Shown here: piece after piece, positions 1 to 6,127 of the stretch
Layout: the number at the start of each line of letters is the position of its first letter
How positions within the stretch are numbered: the first letter of the stretch is position 1
Source of the DNA: Chitinophagaceae bacterium UBA3430
GTDB lineage: Bacteria > Bacteroidota > Bacteroidia > Chitinophagales > Chitinophagaceae
Reading direction: 5' to 3'
Length of the DNA: 22,278 nt
NCBI GenBank assembly: GCA_002378975.1
Contig: DFST01000091.1
Span: 8,485 to 30,762 of the forward strand
Translations under genes and position numbers: made by a program
The notes under the pieces: model-generated
The model's input: only the letters and a program-made list of their open reading frames with translations
Database searches by the model: none
What the model was told of the DNA's origin: nothing

Positions 1-886
1 CTCTACGCTCTACCCTTCGCTGATACCGTAAGGTGATCGCCGACATCGCTACGCCAAAACCCACACCAACTATAATGAAAACCTGGGCAATGCCACTTTC
101 GGCGCCAAAGGACAACTTGAGTAAGATGGTTGAGATCACAAAGCTGGAGTTCCGAATAATGATCGGAAAGTCGTCTGTATAAAAAAGAGAGAACAATAAG
201 ATCAAAACATCTCCCAATATCAGCAGCGTAAAGAAGTGATCGAAAAAGATCGCGTTCACATTCGGAGTAGCCACCAAATCACCGGCAGCACGCAATCCAT
301 AGAGCCAATCGCCGAAACTGTAAATGCCTAGTCCCAGTGCCGCAAAGAACAACACGGCCGACAAGTTCTTCTTGGCCAAAATGAAACGTTGCATCTTGGC
401 ATCGCGCTGATTCGATTCTGTTGGAGGCGCTGCGCCAAATCCCTGCCGGCCACTCACTCGGTAGAATACCAAGATCAATGCAAACAGGGCCATCACCGTT
501 GCCAAATCATACCACAATTCTAAATTATTCGCGCTCGACCAACTGCCACTCCTCAAATCCAAATGAGTCATGTCTTTGAAAACGCCCCGTATCAGGATCA
601 ATACAATGATCTCATATTGCTTCCCCACATAGATGGTGGTGGAGTGCTGCAAATAATACAACAACAAATACGCCTCGTACACAAGCAAAAAGGAGAACGG
701 CGTATAAATTGCGTTTATCGGATCACTTAATAATCCAACCGTATCCTCGCCCAATACATAATGATAAAATCCATAGAGACCCAAATGCACCAAGAAACTT
801 CCGATCGCTAAAAACAACGTATAGCGACCCAACTTAGCCCGTAACGAGGGCGTAAAAAAAAGATCCGCAGATAGTTTGGTAGTCAT
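1..886 (-). CDS. Uncharacterised multi-pass membrane protein (3' end off window)
   Basis: I translated this by hand. An ATG at 886..884 opens a minus-strand frame that stays open for 295 codons to the left edge, so the C-terminus is missing. The product begins MTTKLSADLFFTPSLRAKLG and has about six or seven hydrophobic stretches separated by short loops, including VYEAYLLLYY, YEIIVLILI, ATVMALFALILVFY and TLLILGDVLILLFSLFY. No signal peptide, metal-binding motif or enzyme motif is visible. I do not recognise a named family. The gene is co-oriented with the sulfur locus but lies 227 bases beyond the DUF983 stop and has no GTGAC palindrome in front of it, so membership of that regulon is not supported. 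The open frame and coherent membrane topology make it a real gene; its function is unknown. Confidence 0.75.
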   Translation of the reverse strand, partial: MTTKLSADLFFTPSLRAKLGRYTLFLAIGSFLVHLGLYGFYHYVLGEDTVGLLSDPINAIYTPFSFLLVYEAYLLLYYLQHSTTIYVGKQYEIIVLILIRGVFKDMTHLDLRSGSWSSANNLELWYDLATVMALFALILVFYRVSGRQGFGAAPPTESNQRDAKMQRFILAKKNLSAVLFFAALGLGIYSFGDWLYGLRAAGDLVATPNVNAIFFDHFFTLLILGDVLILLFSLFYTDDFPIIIRNSSFVISTILLKLSFGAESGIAQVFIIVGVGFGVAMSAITLRYQRRVERR

Positions 887-916
887 TCCTGTATGCGTTG
901 GTATACAGTAAGGTAT

Positions 917-943
917 GCTTTTTCACGCTGCGCGGGAAAAAGC
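917..943. other. Hairpin between the left-edge gene and DUF983
   Basis: GCTTTTTC (917-924) is perfectly complementary to GAAAAAGC (936-943) around an 11-base GC-rich loop that can add three more inner pairs (CGC/GCG). It could end the DUF983 operon, but there is no T-run after the stem on either strand, so it is not a textbook terminator. It sits 31 bases upstream of the left-edge gene's ATG and could instead affect that gene. Confidence 0.4.
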
Positions 944-944
944 A

Positions 945-965
945 AGCTGGAAGATGGAAGATCGA
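945..965. repeat. Degenerate heptamer repeat, 3 units
   Basis: Three consecutive 7-base units, AGCTGGA, AGATGGA and AGATCGA, follow each other without gaps and the pattern fades after 965. The tract is non-coding. It resembles the second heptamer tract 66 bases further on and the one inside porU in having a strict 7-base period with drifting sequence. Confidence 0.6.
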
Positions 966-1030
966 AGTTTGTTGGTGTCTTCAATATACTGAAACTCAAC
1001 TGTCTAAACCGACTCACCCCCCTCAACCAA

Positions 1031-1065
1031 CGTTGAACTCCGAACCTTGAACTCCGAACTAACTA
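1031..1065. repeat. Degenerate heptamer repeat, 4-5 units
   Basis: Units CGTTGAA, CTCCGAA, CCTTGAA and CTCCGAA run end to end (1031-1058), followed by a decayed fifth unit, CTAACTA. All four good units end in GAA and start with C, and the alternation gives a second period of 14. The tract lies in the spacer downstream of the DUF983 gene and starts where a possible longer version of that reading frame would end (1063). Confidence 0.7.
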
Positions 1066-1113
1066 CCAGTCCCCCTTCTGATCCGGATTGATTCGTTCCG
1101 GAATCTCCACTTC

Positions 1114-1524
1114 CTACTCCCGCCAATTCGGCTCGTACGAAACAAACCAGGAGATCCAGATACTCCGACTCACCCGCATCAACCAAGGCTGGAGTAAGAT
1201 CAATAGCACCGCATTGCTCACTAACCAATACAAGAATCGATTGTCCTCCAACCCAAATCCGATCAACACCCACCACGCAACCAGCGTAGACACACTCATA
1301 GCCACCGTCAACGCATAACTTACATACCCCGTACCATAATAAAAGCCTACCTCAATTTCAGTCGGCTGGCCGCATACGGTACAGCGCGTAGGCATATCCA
1401 GATTCTTCGTAATCGAGGCTTGCGTGGGGTTATTGAACAGTTTGCCTTCGCGACAACGCGGACAACGACAACTCAAAACACTGGGTAAATAAGCACGTTT
1501 GACAGGGGAAGAGGAGGAAGACAT
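1114..1524 (-). CDS. DUF983 family zinc-ribbon membrane protein
   Basis: A 136-residue protein. The N-terminal part carries two CxxC knuckles (C-P-R-C near residue 21 and C-T-V-C near residue 51) that look like a small zinc ribbon. Two membrane segments follow (roughly residues 67-90 and 96-112), the DUF983 layout. I chose the ATG at 1524 because it starts MSSSSSPVKR, directly before the conserved CRCPRCREGKLF region, and overlaps the thioredoxin stop codon by one base (TAATG), implying translational coupling. A longer frame up to 1593 exists but lies inside the thioredoxin gene. The function of DUF983 is unknown. The gene is the last of a DUF6132-thioredoxin-DUF983 unit. Oddity: after the TAG stop the same frame continues for 16 plausible codons to a second TAG at 1063-1065 (see findings). 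Confidence 0.85.
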   Translation of the reverse strand: MSSSSSPVKRAYLPSVLSCRCPRCREGKLFNNPTQASITKNLDMPTRCTVCGQPTEIEVGFYYGTGYVSYALTVAMSVSTLVAWWVLIGFGLEDNRFLYWLVSNAVLLILLQPWLMRVSRSIWISWFVSYEPNWRE

Positions 1525-1835
1525 TAAGCGGTAGCGTGTTGATGAATGATCTGTTCCAATTGGGCCGCCGAAGCCGTTCCCGAATGGCGCCACAAGATGC
1601 GCCCTTTTTGGAACAATATTAACGTAGGCACACTCTGAATCGAAAATTGCCGAGCTGCGGCTTGACTCCGGTCTATATCCACCTTCAAAATGGTCACCCC
1701 CGCACCCATCCGACCTTTCAATTGCTCCAATACAGGTTTCATCGTTTTACACGGGCCACACCATTCAGCAAAAAAATCAACCAAAACGGGCTTATCGCCT
1801 TCCACCAATTGTTGAAAAGAGTTTGACTCACTCAT
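1524..1835 (-). CDS. Thioredoxin
   Basis: A 103-residue thioredoxin-fold protein. It has the classical active site W-C-G-P-C (C26 and C29), a preceding DFFAE strand, the V-D-I-D strand and the cis-proline loop S-V-P-T (P71). There is no signal peptide, so it is cytoplasmic. I chose the ATG at 1835 (MSESNSFQQL); an in-frame ATG at 1853 would add six lysine/arginine-rich residues but lies deeper in the upstream gene. The chosen start overlaps the DUF6132 stop by 8 bases, and the stop overlaps the DUF983 start, so the three genes are one translationally linked operon behind the palindrome at 2105-2118. In this setting it probably reduces persulfide or thiosulfate intermediates made by the rhodaneses. 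This could be a general thioredoxin rather than a dedicated sulfur-pathway one. Confidence 0.93.
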   Translation of the reverse strand: MSESNSFQQLVEGDKPVLVDFFAEWCGPCKTMKPVLEQLKGRMGAGVTILKVDIDRSQAAARQFSIQSVPTLILFQKGRILWRHSGTASAAQLEQIIHQHATA

Positions 1836-2037
1836 GGCTTTTCTTTTTTTCATTTTGAAACAGGCTAAAAAACAATCCGCCCATCACAGCTCCATAGGCT
1901 GTGCTGTTGTGCCAAGTCGATGTGATCATACATGTGCCATTCTCACAACCGATCTGCTGCCAGTACAGATATCCTCCAATAGCCCCTGTCAGCACACCCA
2001 ATGCCGCCAACTTATTTTTTAGTAACCAATTACTCAT
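1828..2037 (-). CDS. Small membrane protein, DUF6132-like
   Basis: A 69-residue protein with two hydrophobic segments (about residues 9-26 and 48-62). Between them is a short loop with two cysteines, I-G-C-E-N-G-T-C-M-I-T-S, then N-S-T-A-Y-G. This is the pattern I associate with the DUF6132 family of Bacteroidota, which is often found beside YeeE/YedE and rhodanese genes. The C-terminus is strongly basic (EKKKSHE). It is the first gene of the unit with thioredoxin and DUF983. The cysteine pair would face one side of the membrane and could take part in thiol or sulfur relay, but that is inference; no function is established from the sequence. Confidence 0.8.
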   Translation of the reverse strand: MSNWLLKNKLAALGVLTGAIGGYLYWQQIGCENGTCMITSTWHNSTAYGAVMGGLFFSLFQNEKKKSHE

Positions 2038-2074
2038 CTTGAAAATCTATTTGATAATTTTTAGTACGATTGGA

Positions 2075-2118
2075 CAAAGTTCCCAAGAGCCATCTACAAT
2101 GACCGTGACAGAAGTCAC
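2075..2118 (-). promoter_or_regulatory. Predicted Crp-type operator and promoter for the DUF6132-thioredoxin-DUF983 operon
   Basis: The 14-base palindrome GTGAC-AGAA-GTCAC is at 2105-2118 (plus-strand reading). On the minus strand a -7-like box GAACTTTG (2082..2075) follows after 22 bases, and the DUF6132 ATG is 37 bases further on. GTGA-N6-TCAC is the geometry of a CRP dimer site, and a centre about 41 bases before the likely start of transcription would be a class II activating position. Similar palindromes stand before four other units in this locus. Confidence 0.75.
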
Positions 2119-2121
2119 CTA

Positions 2122-2147
2122 ATAAAAACGCCTACCTTACGGTAGGC
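2122..2147 (-). terminator. Rho-independent terminator of the YeeE/YedE operon
   Basis: Stem GCCTACC/GGTAGGC (2130-2136 with 2141-2147) with a TTAC loop is followed on the minus strand by GTTTTTATTA. It lies 43 bases after the stop of the second YeeE-like gene. Its T-run ends only a few bases from the next operator, so one transcription unit stops where the next is controlled. Confidence 0.7.
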
Positions 2148-2149
2148 AG

Positions 2150-2169
2150 GCCGGACGCTTCGGTCCGGC
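2150..2169. repeat. Second perfect hairpin beside the terminator
   Basis: GCCGGAC (2150-2156) pairs with GTCCGGC (2163-2169) around GCTTCG. It is two bases from the terminator stem and has the same 7-base stem length, but no T-run of its own on either strand. The pair looks like a two-stem palindromic unit of the kind that recurs in genomes (REP-like). A second copy is not present in this window. Confidence 0.55.
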
Positions 2170-2189
2170 TTACTGTATTTCGGTTTTTC

Positions 2190-2717
2190 TTAATGTGGCA
2201 ATCGGTCGCGAAGCAGCCCGTACGTCCATGTACCTACTATGGCACTGAACAGGGTTACGATCACGGCTAAGGCGCCCGAACCGATTTGAGCAAACAACGG
2301 ACCCGGGCAAGCTCCAGTCATCGCCCAGCCAAACCCGAACAGCAATCCGCCATAGATCTGCCCTTTGTTGAATTTTTTGTCTTCTAGTTTAATGGGCTCC
2401 CCCTGAATGGTACGCACCTGGAACTTTTTGATCAAGAATACACTCAACATGCCGGTCGCTACCGCTGATCCGATCACGCCATACATGTGAAAACTCTGCA
2501 GCCGGAACATCTCCTGAATGCGATACCAGGATATTACTTCTGATTTGATGAGGATGATTCCAAATAAGATACCGGCCAGCGAATATTTCCATTTGGTATA
2601 GAGAGGCTCATCGAGCTCCGATTGATTCACACACATGGCATTGGTGCTACGCACTTCAAAATCCGTATCCACCGGCACCGAAACATAGGGGCGTTCACTG
2701 TTTTCGAAAACTGACAT
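2190..2717 (-). CDS. YeeE/YedE (DUF6691-like) sulfur transporter subunit, C-terminal half
   Basis: A 175-residue membrane protein. A soluble N-terminal stretch of about 40 residues precedes roughly four membrane segments (about 44-61, 76-96, 121-139 and 145-168). The key motif is G-A-C-P-G-P with C137, one of the conserved cysteines of the YeeE/YedE family; in the structurally studied YeeE from Spirochaeta such cysteines relay thiosulfate through the channel. It is about half the length of a full YeeE, as expected when the transporter is split over two genes (PmpA/PmpB type). Its start is 10 bases after the stop of its partner. It probably forms the thiosulfate or sulfur-compound import channel with that partner. 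The exact substrate cannot be read from the sequence. Confidence 0.88.
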   Translation of the reverse strand: MSVFENSERPYVSVPVDTDFEVRSTNAMCVNQSELDEPLYTKWKYSLAGILFGIILIKSEVISWYRIQEMFRLQSFHMYGVIGSAVATGMLSVFLIKKFQVRTIQGEPIKLEDKKFNKGQIYGGLLFGFGWAMTGACPGPLFAQIGSGALAVIVTLFSAIVGTWTYGLLRDRLPH

Positions 2718-2727
2718 GTTTATTCGA

Positions 2728-3303
2728 TTAAAGCGTTAATAAATAGGGAAGGATGAGATTGGCCATGATGAATCCACCGGCCATGAAGCAGATCGTGGCT
2801 ACCAAGGAAGGCCATTGCAGATTGCTCAGACCCATAATCGCATGCCCGGAGGTACATCCCCCCGCATACCGCGTTCCAAATCCGACTAGAAATCCGCCAC
2901 CGATCATCAAGATTAAACCGCGTGTGGTCAATAAAGAGCCCCACGAAAAAAGATCGGCAGGAACAATTCCTTTTGCCTCTTGTATGCCGTAGGTACTTAA
3001 CTCGGCCGTCAAGCGCGGATCAATCACTGGCGCAGCACCTGAACTAAGAAAATGTGCCGCCAAATAACCACCCACCCCAACGCCAAACACAAAGAATAGA
3101 TTCCAGATCTCTTTTTTCCAGTCGTATTGAAAGAAAGGGATCTTGGCCGGTACAAAGGCCGCACACACATGTCGAAGCGAGGAGGAGATTCCAAACGCTT
3201 TGTTGCCGAGAATCAGCAACAAGGGCACCGTCAGACCGATCAGCGGACCGGCCACATACCAGGGCCAGGGATTTAATAACCATTGGGGCATAGCTAGATT
3301 CAA
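2728..3303 (-). CDS. YeeE/YedE thiosulfate/sulfur transporter subunit, N-terminal half
   Basis: A 191-residue protein with about five membrane segments. It contains the YeeE/YedE signature G-F-G-x-R-Y-A-G-G-C-T-S-G-H (C150) and an earlier cysteine, C47, in the F-G-I-S-S-S-L-R-H-V-C segment. Together with C137 of the downstream partner this gives three cysteines, matching the three that YeeE uses to pass thiosulfate inward. First gene of a two-gene operon. The start at 3303 is 37 bases after the palindrome at 3341-3354 and 61 bases after the tsdA stop. An in-frame ATG four codons later (3291) is possible. In the cell it would bring thiosulfate or a related compound from the periplasm into the cytoplasm, where rhodaneses and thioredoxin act. 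Confidence 0.9.
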   Translation of the reverse strand: MNLAMPQWLLNPWPWYVAGPLIGLTVPLLLILGNKAFGISSSLRHVCAAFVPAKIPFFQYDWKKEIWNLFFVFGVGVGGYLAAHFLSSGAAPVIDPRLTAELSTYGIQEAKGIVPADLFSWGSLLTTRGLILMIGGGFLVGFGTRYAGGCTSGHAIMGLSNLQWPSLVATICFMAGGFIMANLILPYLLTL

Positions 3304-3310
3304 TTTGAAT

Positions 3311-3354
3311 GCAAAAAGCGATAATTATTCGGATAACTGCGTGACAGATGTCAC
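3311..3354 (-). promoter_or_regulatory. Predicted Crp-type operator and promoter for the YeeE/YedE operon
   Basis: Palindrome GTGAC-AGAT-GTCAC at 3341-3354. On the minus strand a T-run ending in TTTTTG (3317..3312) lies 29 bases after it, within one base of the place where the -7-like boxes of the other sites end, although its upstream half does not match TAnnTTTG. The first gene starts at 3303, so the leader would be very short. The site also gives this operon its own control separate from the tsdA gene upstream. Confidence 0.7.
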
Positions 3355-3364
3355 ATCCCGGTGT

Positions 3365-4351
3365 TTATTTTCCGCGTCCAGCCAAGATCGGCTTGAACGG
3401 ACCATATTTGTGTTGCTGCTCCGAGAATCCGTCCGTGTACGGACCGAACGGATGATCGAAGGGCTTCTTGGCAATGTTGGGCCAGTCCTCCGCAAACTTC
3501 TGCTGCGGTCGCGGCATGCTGTTCACATAAGCCGACACATCCCAGGCCTCTTCCACACTCAACTTCGGTTTACCGGGCATGGCTTGATTGAAAGGCATGT
3601 TGGTATATACATAACCCGCCATGTTCGATAAGCGAAATAACCCGGCCGACACATTGAAACTATGCTCGCCCCAAAGCGGCGGATATTCATACTCATTACC
3701 GGCTAGGTTCATTTGCCCTTCGCCATTGGCTCCGTGGCAAGACAGGCACTGATTTTGATAGACGAGCTTTCCTTTTGCCGGATCCGCTGCTCTGTTCAAA
3801 TAGGCCAATTTTGGAATTCCGCTGCCTTTTGGTTTGGCTCCTTTGGCTACATCTTGGCCCAACCATTTTATATATGCATAAATCGCCTTGTACTCACGAC
3901 TGTTGCTATCGGGGGCTTGTCCGTTCAGACTACGCTCGAAGCAATCACTAACCCGTTTGCGAATGGTTTCTATGCTGCCGCTTCGGTCACGAAATTTCGG
4001 ATACGTGGAGAATACGGCACTGTAATTATTCCCGTCGATGCGCTTGCCGGCTTGCAAATGACAATTCTGGCAATTCATTCCATTGCTGATCGCTTGTATA
4101 CTTCCATTGGGACCGAAATAACTCGCCGTGTGAGCGATCAGGTCTTGTCCGTAAATAATAAGCTGTCGCTCCTCGCCTTGTAATTCTTGATCGACAAATA
4201 AACTGGGTGCGATCCAGCTACTATCGGGTGTCTCGGTTTTTGTTGAGGTTGATGATTCGCGCCCACGAGGAATGGACAGGAGTAGTAGTGTCACTACAAT
4301 GCCCAGGATCACATAAAGCGTTGCATTGGTAGGGGTTGATTGATTTTTCAT
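3365..4351 (-). CDS. tsdA: TsdA-type dihaem thiosulfate dehydrogenase
   Basis: A 328-residue protein with an N-terminal hydrophobic segment (residues 11-28; anchor or signal) and two cytochrome c domains. Haem site 1 is C94-Q-N-C97-H98; haem site 2 is C202-L-S-C205-H206. The stretch R-V-S-D-C137-F-E-R-S-L-N-G matches the TsdA region that supplies the unusual cysteine ligand to haem 1, and a methionine near M252 or M258 (T-N-M-P, Q-A-M-P-G) can serve haem 2. TsdA joins two thiosulfates into tetrathionate or, in some species, reduces tetrathionate, in the periplasm. I chose the ATG at 4351 because it is 7 bases past the upstream stop; an ATG at 4372 would overlap that gene. The linkage to the SoxB-like gene supports a thiosulfate role. 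An ordinary dihaem cytochrome is less likely because of the C137 motif. Confidence 0.85.
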   Translation of the reverse strand: MKNQSTPTNATLYVILGIVVTLLLLSIPRGRESSTSTKTETPDSSWIAPSLFVDQELQGEERQLIIYGQDLIAHTASYFGPNGSIQAISNGMNCQNCHLQAGKRIDGNNYSAVFSTYPKFRDRSGSIETIRKRVSDCFERSLNGQAPDSNSREYKAIYAYIKWLGQDVAKGAKPKGSGIPKLAYLNRAADPAKGKLVYQNQCLSCHGANGEGQMNLAGNEYEYPPLWGEHSFNVSAGLFRLSNMAGYVYTNMPFNQAMPGKPKLSVEEAWDVSAYVNSMPRPQQKFAEDWPNIAKKPFDHPFGPYTDGFSEQQHKYGPFKPILAGRGK

Positions 4352-4358
4352 GTTTCGA

Positions 4359-6032
4359 TCAGCTGAATTCATACGTTGTGCCTTGCAATTGCGTGAGTAG
4401 GGTGGCAGGGAAGTCGGTGGCCGTAGCACGGTTTTCCAATTTCGGGGCAACCGGTGAATGTTGTTTTAAATAATCTTCGATGACATCGTGCATCAAGATC
4501 CCCAATCGCTTGGGTTCTTTTACTTTTTCCATCCGACAGATCGTATCATCCGGATCTCCTTCGCGCTCACAGGCCACGATGCGATATTCTTTGTTCAGAT
4601 CGATGGGGGTGCCACCGACTTTCACCCAATTCACGCGCTTCCCAAATTCATTGTTGATGGTGAAGTTCACTTCCATGCCGGCATACCGTACGAACCATCC
4701 TCCAAATCGTTTCGAAGGATCTTTGGCAAAGGCATTTTGTAATTCTTTTTCCAGCCAGTCCCACACTTGCTTTCCGGTCACCACACCCGTCTTGGCTTCG
4801 CTGTCTACGGGCAACATATTCCACAAAAACTCTTTGGTGATCTCAGCCTTTCCCTTTTTGGGATCGATGGCCAGCGGCTGACAGAAACGAAATCCGTTGC
4901 TGAGTGCGATATCGGGTTTGAATTTCCACTGGATGGCATCGGTCAGCAGATTGTCCATCGGCGTTTCCATCACAAAATAACGAACCAGGGGTGTGGTGGT
5001 GATGCCGATCACGCGGTCCAATTCGGCGGCGAATGGTTTCCGGGCTTCATCCACCATCTGTTGTACTTTTTTGTTGGCAGGATATTTGGCCGGATCCACA
5101 TCCATCAATGCATATCTATAGCTCTTCATTTTGCCATTCTCCACTTCGATGTCGAGTTTGCCGAGAAATGATCCAAAAGCGCCGCATTCGATCACCTTGG
5201 CATATTTCCCTTCGATCGGTACCCGGATGCGTTCGTGGGTATCGGCACCAATGATGAAATCCGTTCCTTCCACGGCCGGATTGTTGGCAAGTCCTACTTG
5301 CTGGGCCAGTCCCATGTGAGTCATCAAAATCACGATGCCACATCCCTCCACCTCACGAAGAAGCTTTATGTATTTCGCCACATTGGCATCGGCATGGGCA
5401 AATCGAATGCCTTTGCTGTAATCGGGCGACTGTCGCTTGGGAATCAAGTGATCCGTGTATCCAATAAAACCCACTTTTACACCGGCGATGTATTTGGTCC
5501 AATACGGAGGAAAGATCAATTCATTGGTGTCGTCGTGCCACATGTTGGCGCAGATCTTGGCCGCATGGGCATGGCCCATGTCGTAGAGCATCTTGTGTTT
5601 CTTGTATACCACTTCCCAGTTTCCGGGAAGGATCAGGTCGTAATTGAATTCGTTTAACAGCGGAATGAGTGCTTCTCCCTCGGTGAGGGAGGCAACGGCA
5701 TGCCCGTGAAAATAATCCCCTCCATCGAGTAACAAGGTGTTCGTCGGATTCAAGGTGCGCTCGCGATCGATCAGGGTTTTCAGGCTGGCCAGTCCGCCTC
5801 GTTTCCGATAAACGGCCTTGCCATTCTCCCAAAAGAATTCATCGTGCGTGTTGAGCTGCGCATGCAGATCGGACGTGATCAATAGGGTCAGTCGGTTGGG
5901 AGGTACTGTTTTTTTATCGGCATCGTTTGCAAGCGCCTGGCCCGCAAAGGGAAGTTGAACCGTGGTAGCCAGTCCAGCCAGTGCGGAGAATTTCAGAAAA
6001 TCCCGACGGTCTGAGTTATGATTTTTTGGCAT
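4359..6032 (-). CDS. SoxB-like metallophosphoesterase/5'-nucleotidase superfamily protein, Tat-exported
   Basis: A 557-residue protein with a twin-arginine signal (D-R-R-D-F-L-K-F, residues 8-15) and a hydrophobic h-region, so it is folded before export. Metallophosphoesterase motifs in order: S-D55-L-H57, D103-G-G-D106, G-N138-W139-E140, T-H239-M and D264-T-H266. Trp in place of the His of G-N-H-E is, as I recall, a SoxB feature. The C-terminal domain has P-D-I-A-L-S-N-G-F-R-F, like the SoxB/5'-nucleotidase substrate domain. SoxB hydrolyses the sulfate group from SoxYZ-bound thiosulfate; no SoxYZ is visible here, so the substrate is open. D264 replaces the usual His of the last metal motif. 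The start at 6032 was chosen because it directly precedes the Tat signal. It lies behind a GTGAC palindrome and is followed 7 bases later by tsdA. Confidence 0.85.
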   Translation of the reverse strand: MPKNHNSDRRDFLKFSALAGLATTVQLPFAGQALANDADKKTVPPNRLTLLITSDLHAQLNTHDEFFWENGKAVYRKRGGLASLKTLIDRERTLNPTNTLLLDGGDYFHGHAVASLTEGEALIPLLNEFNYDLILPGNWEVVYKKHKMLYDMGHAHAAKICANMWHDDTNELIFPPYWTKYIAGVKVGFIGYTDHLIPKRQSPDYSKGIRFAHADANVAKYIKLLREVEGCGIVILMTHMGLAQQVGLANNPAVEGTDFIIGADTHERIRVPIEGKYAKVIECGAFGSFLGKLDIEVENGKMKSYRYALMDVDPAKYPANKKVQQMVDEARKPFAAELDRVIGITTTPLVRYFVMETPMDNLLTDAIQWKFKPDIALSNGFRFCQPLAIDPKKGKAEITKEFLWNMLPVDSEAKTGVVTGKQVWDWLEKELQNAFAKDPSKRFGGWFVRYAGMEVNFTINNEFGKRVNWVKVGGTPIDLNKEYRIVACEREGDPDDTICRMEKVKEPKRLGILMHDVIEDYLKQHSPVAPKLENRATATDFPATLLTQLQGTTYEFS

Positions 6033-6078
6033 AGTGATCGTTGAATACGTAATATCAAATAAAATAAGGCAGGGTTTG

Positions 6079-6092
6079 GTGACTGAAGTCAC
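6079..6092 (-). promoter_or_regulatory. Predicted Crp-type operator before the soxB-like/tsdA operon
   Basis: Perfect palindrome GTGAC-TGAA-GTCAC, 46 bases upstream of the soxB-like ATG and 36 bases after the porin stop. On the minus strand the expected -7 position holds only a weak GATATTAC, while a TTTG ends 23 bases after the palindrome, so the promoter itself is less clear than at the other four sites. Confidence 0.7.
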
Positions 6093-6127
6093 AAATGCCA
6101 GCAGGCTATTAAAATACGTGTTTGCCT

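Noticed and set aside
1031..1065. CRISPR-like short repeats
   Set aside because: Units are 7 bases with no spacers and no cas genes nearby; these are tandem heptamers.
1004..1276. A 90-codon open frame on the minus strand
   Set aside because: It overlaps DUF983 in another frame and runs through the heptamer tract; no recognisable protein features.
3365..6032. A standard Sox thiosulfate-oxidation operon
   Set aside because: SoxXA, SoxYZ and SoxCD are all absent; only a SoxB-like protein and a TsdA-type cytochrome are present.
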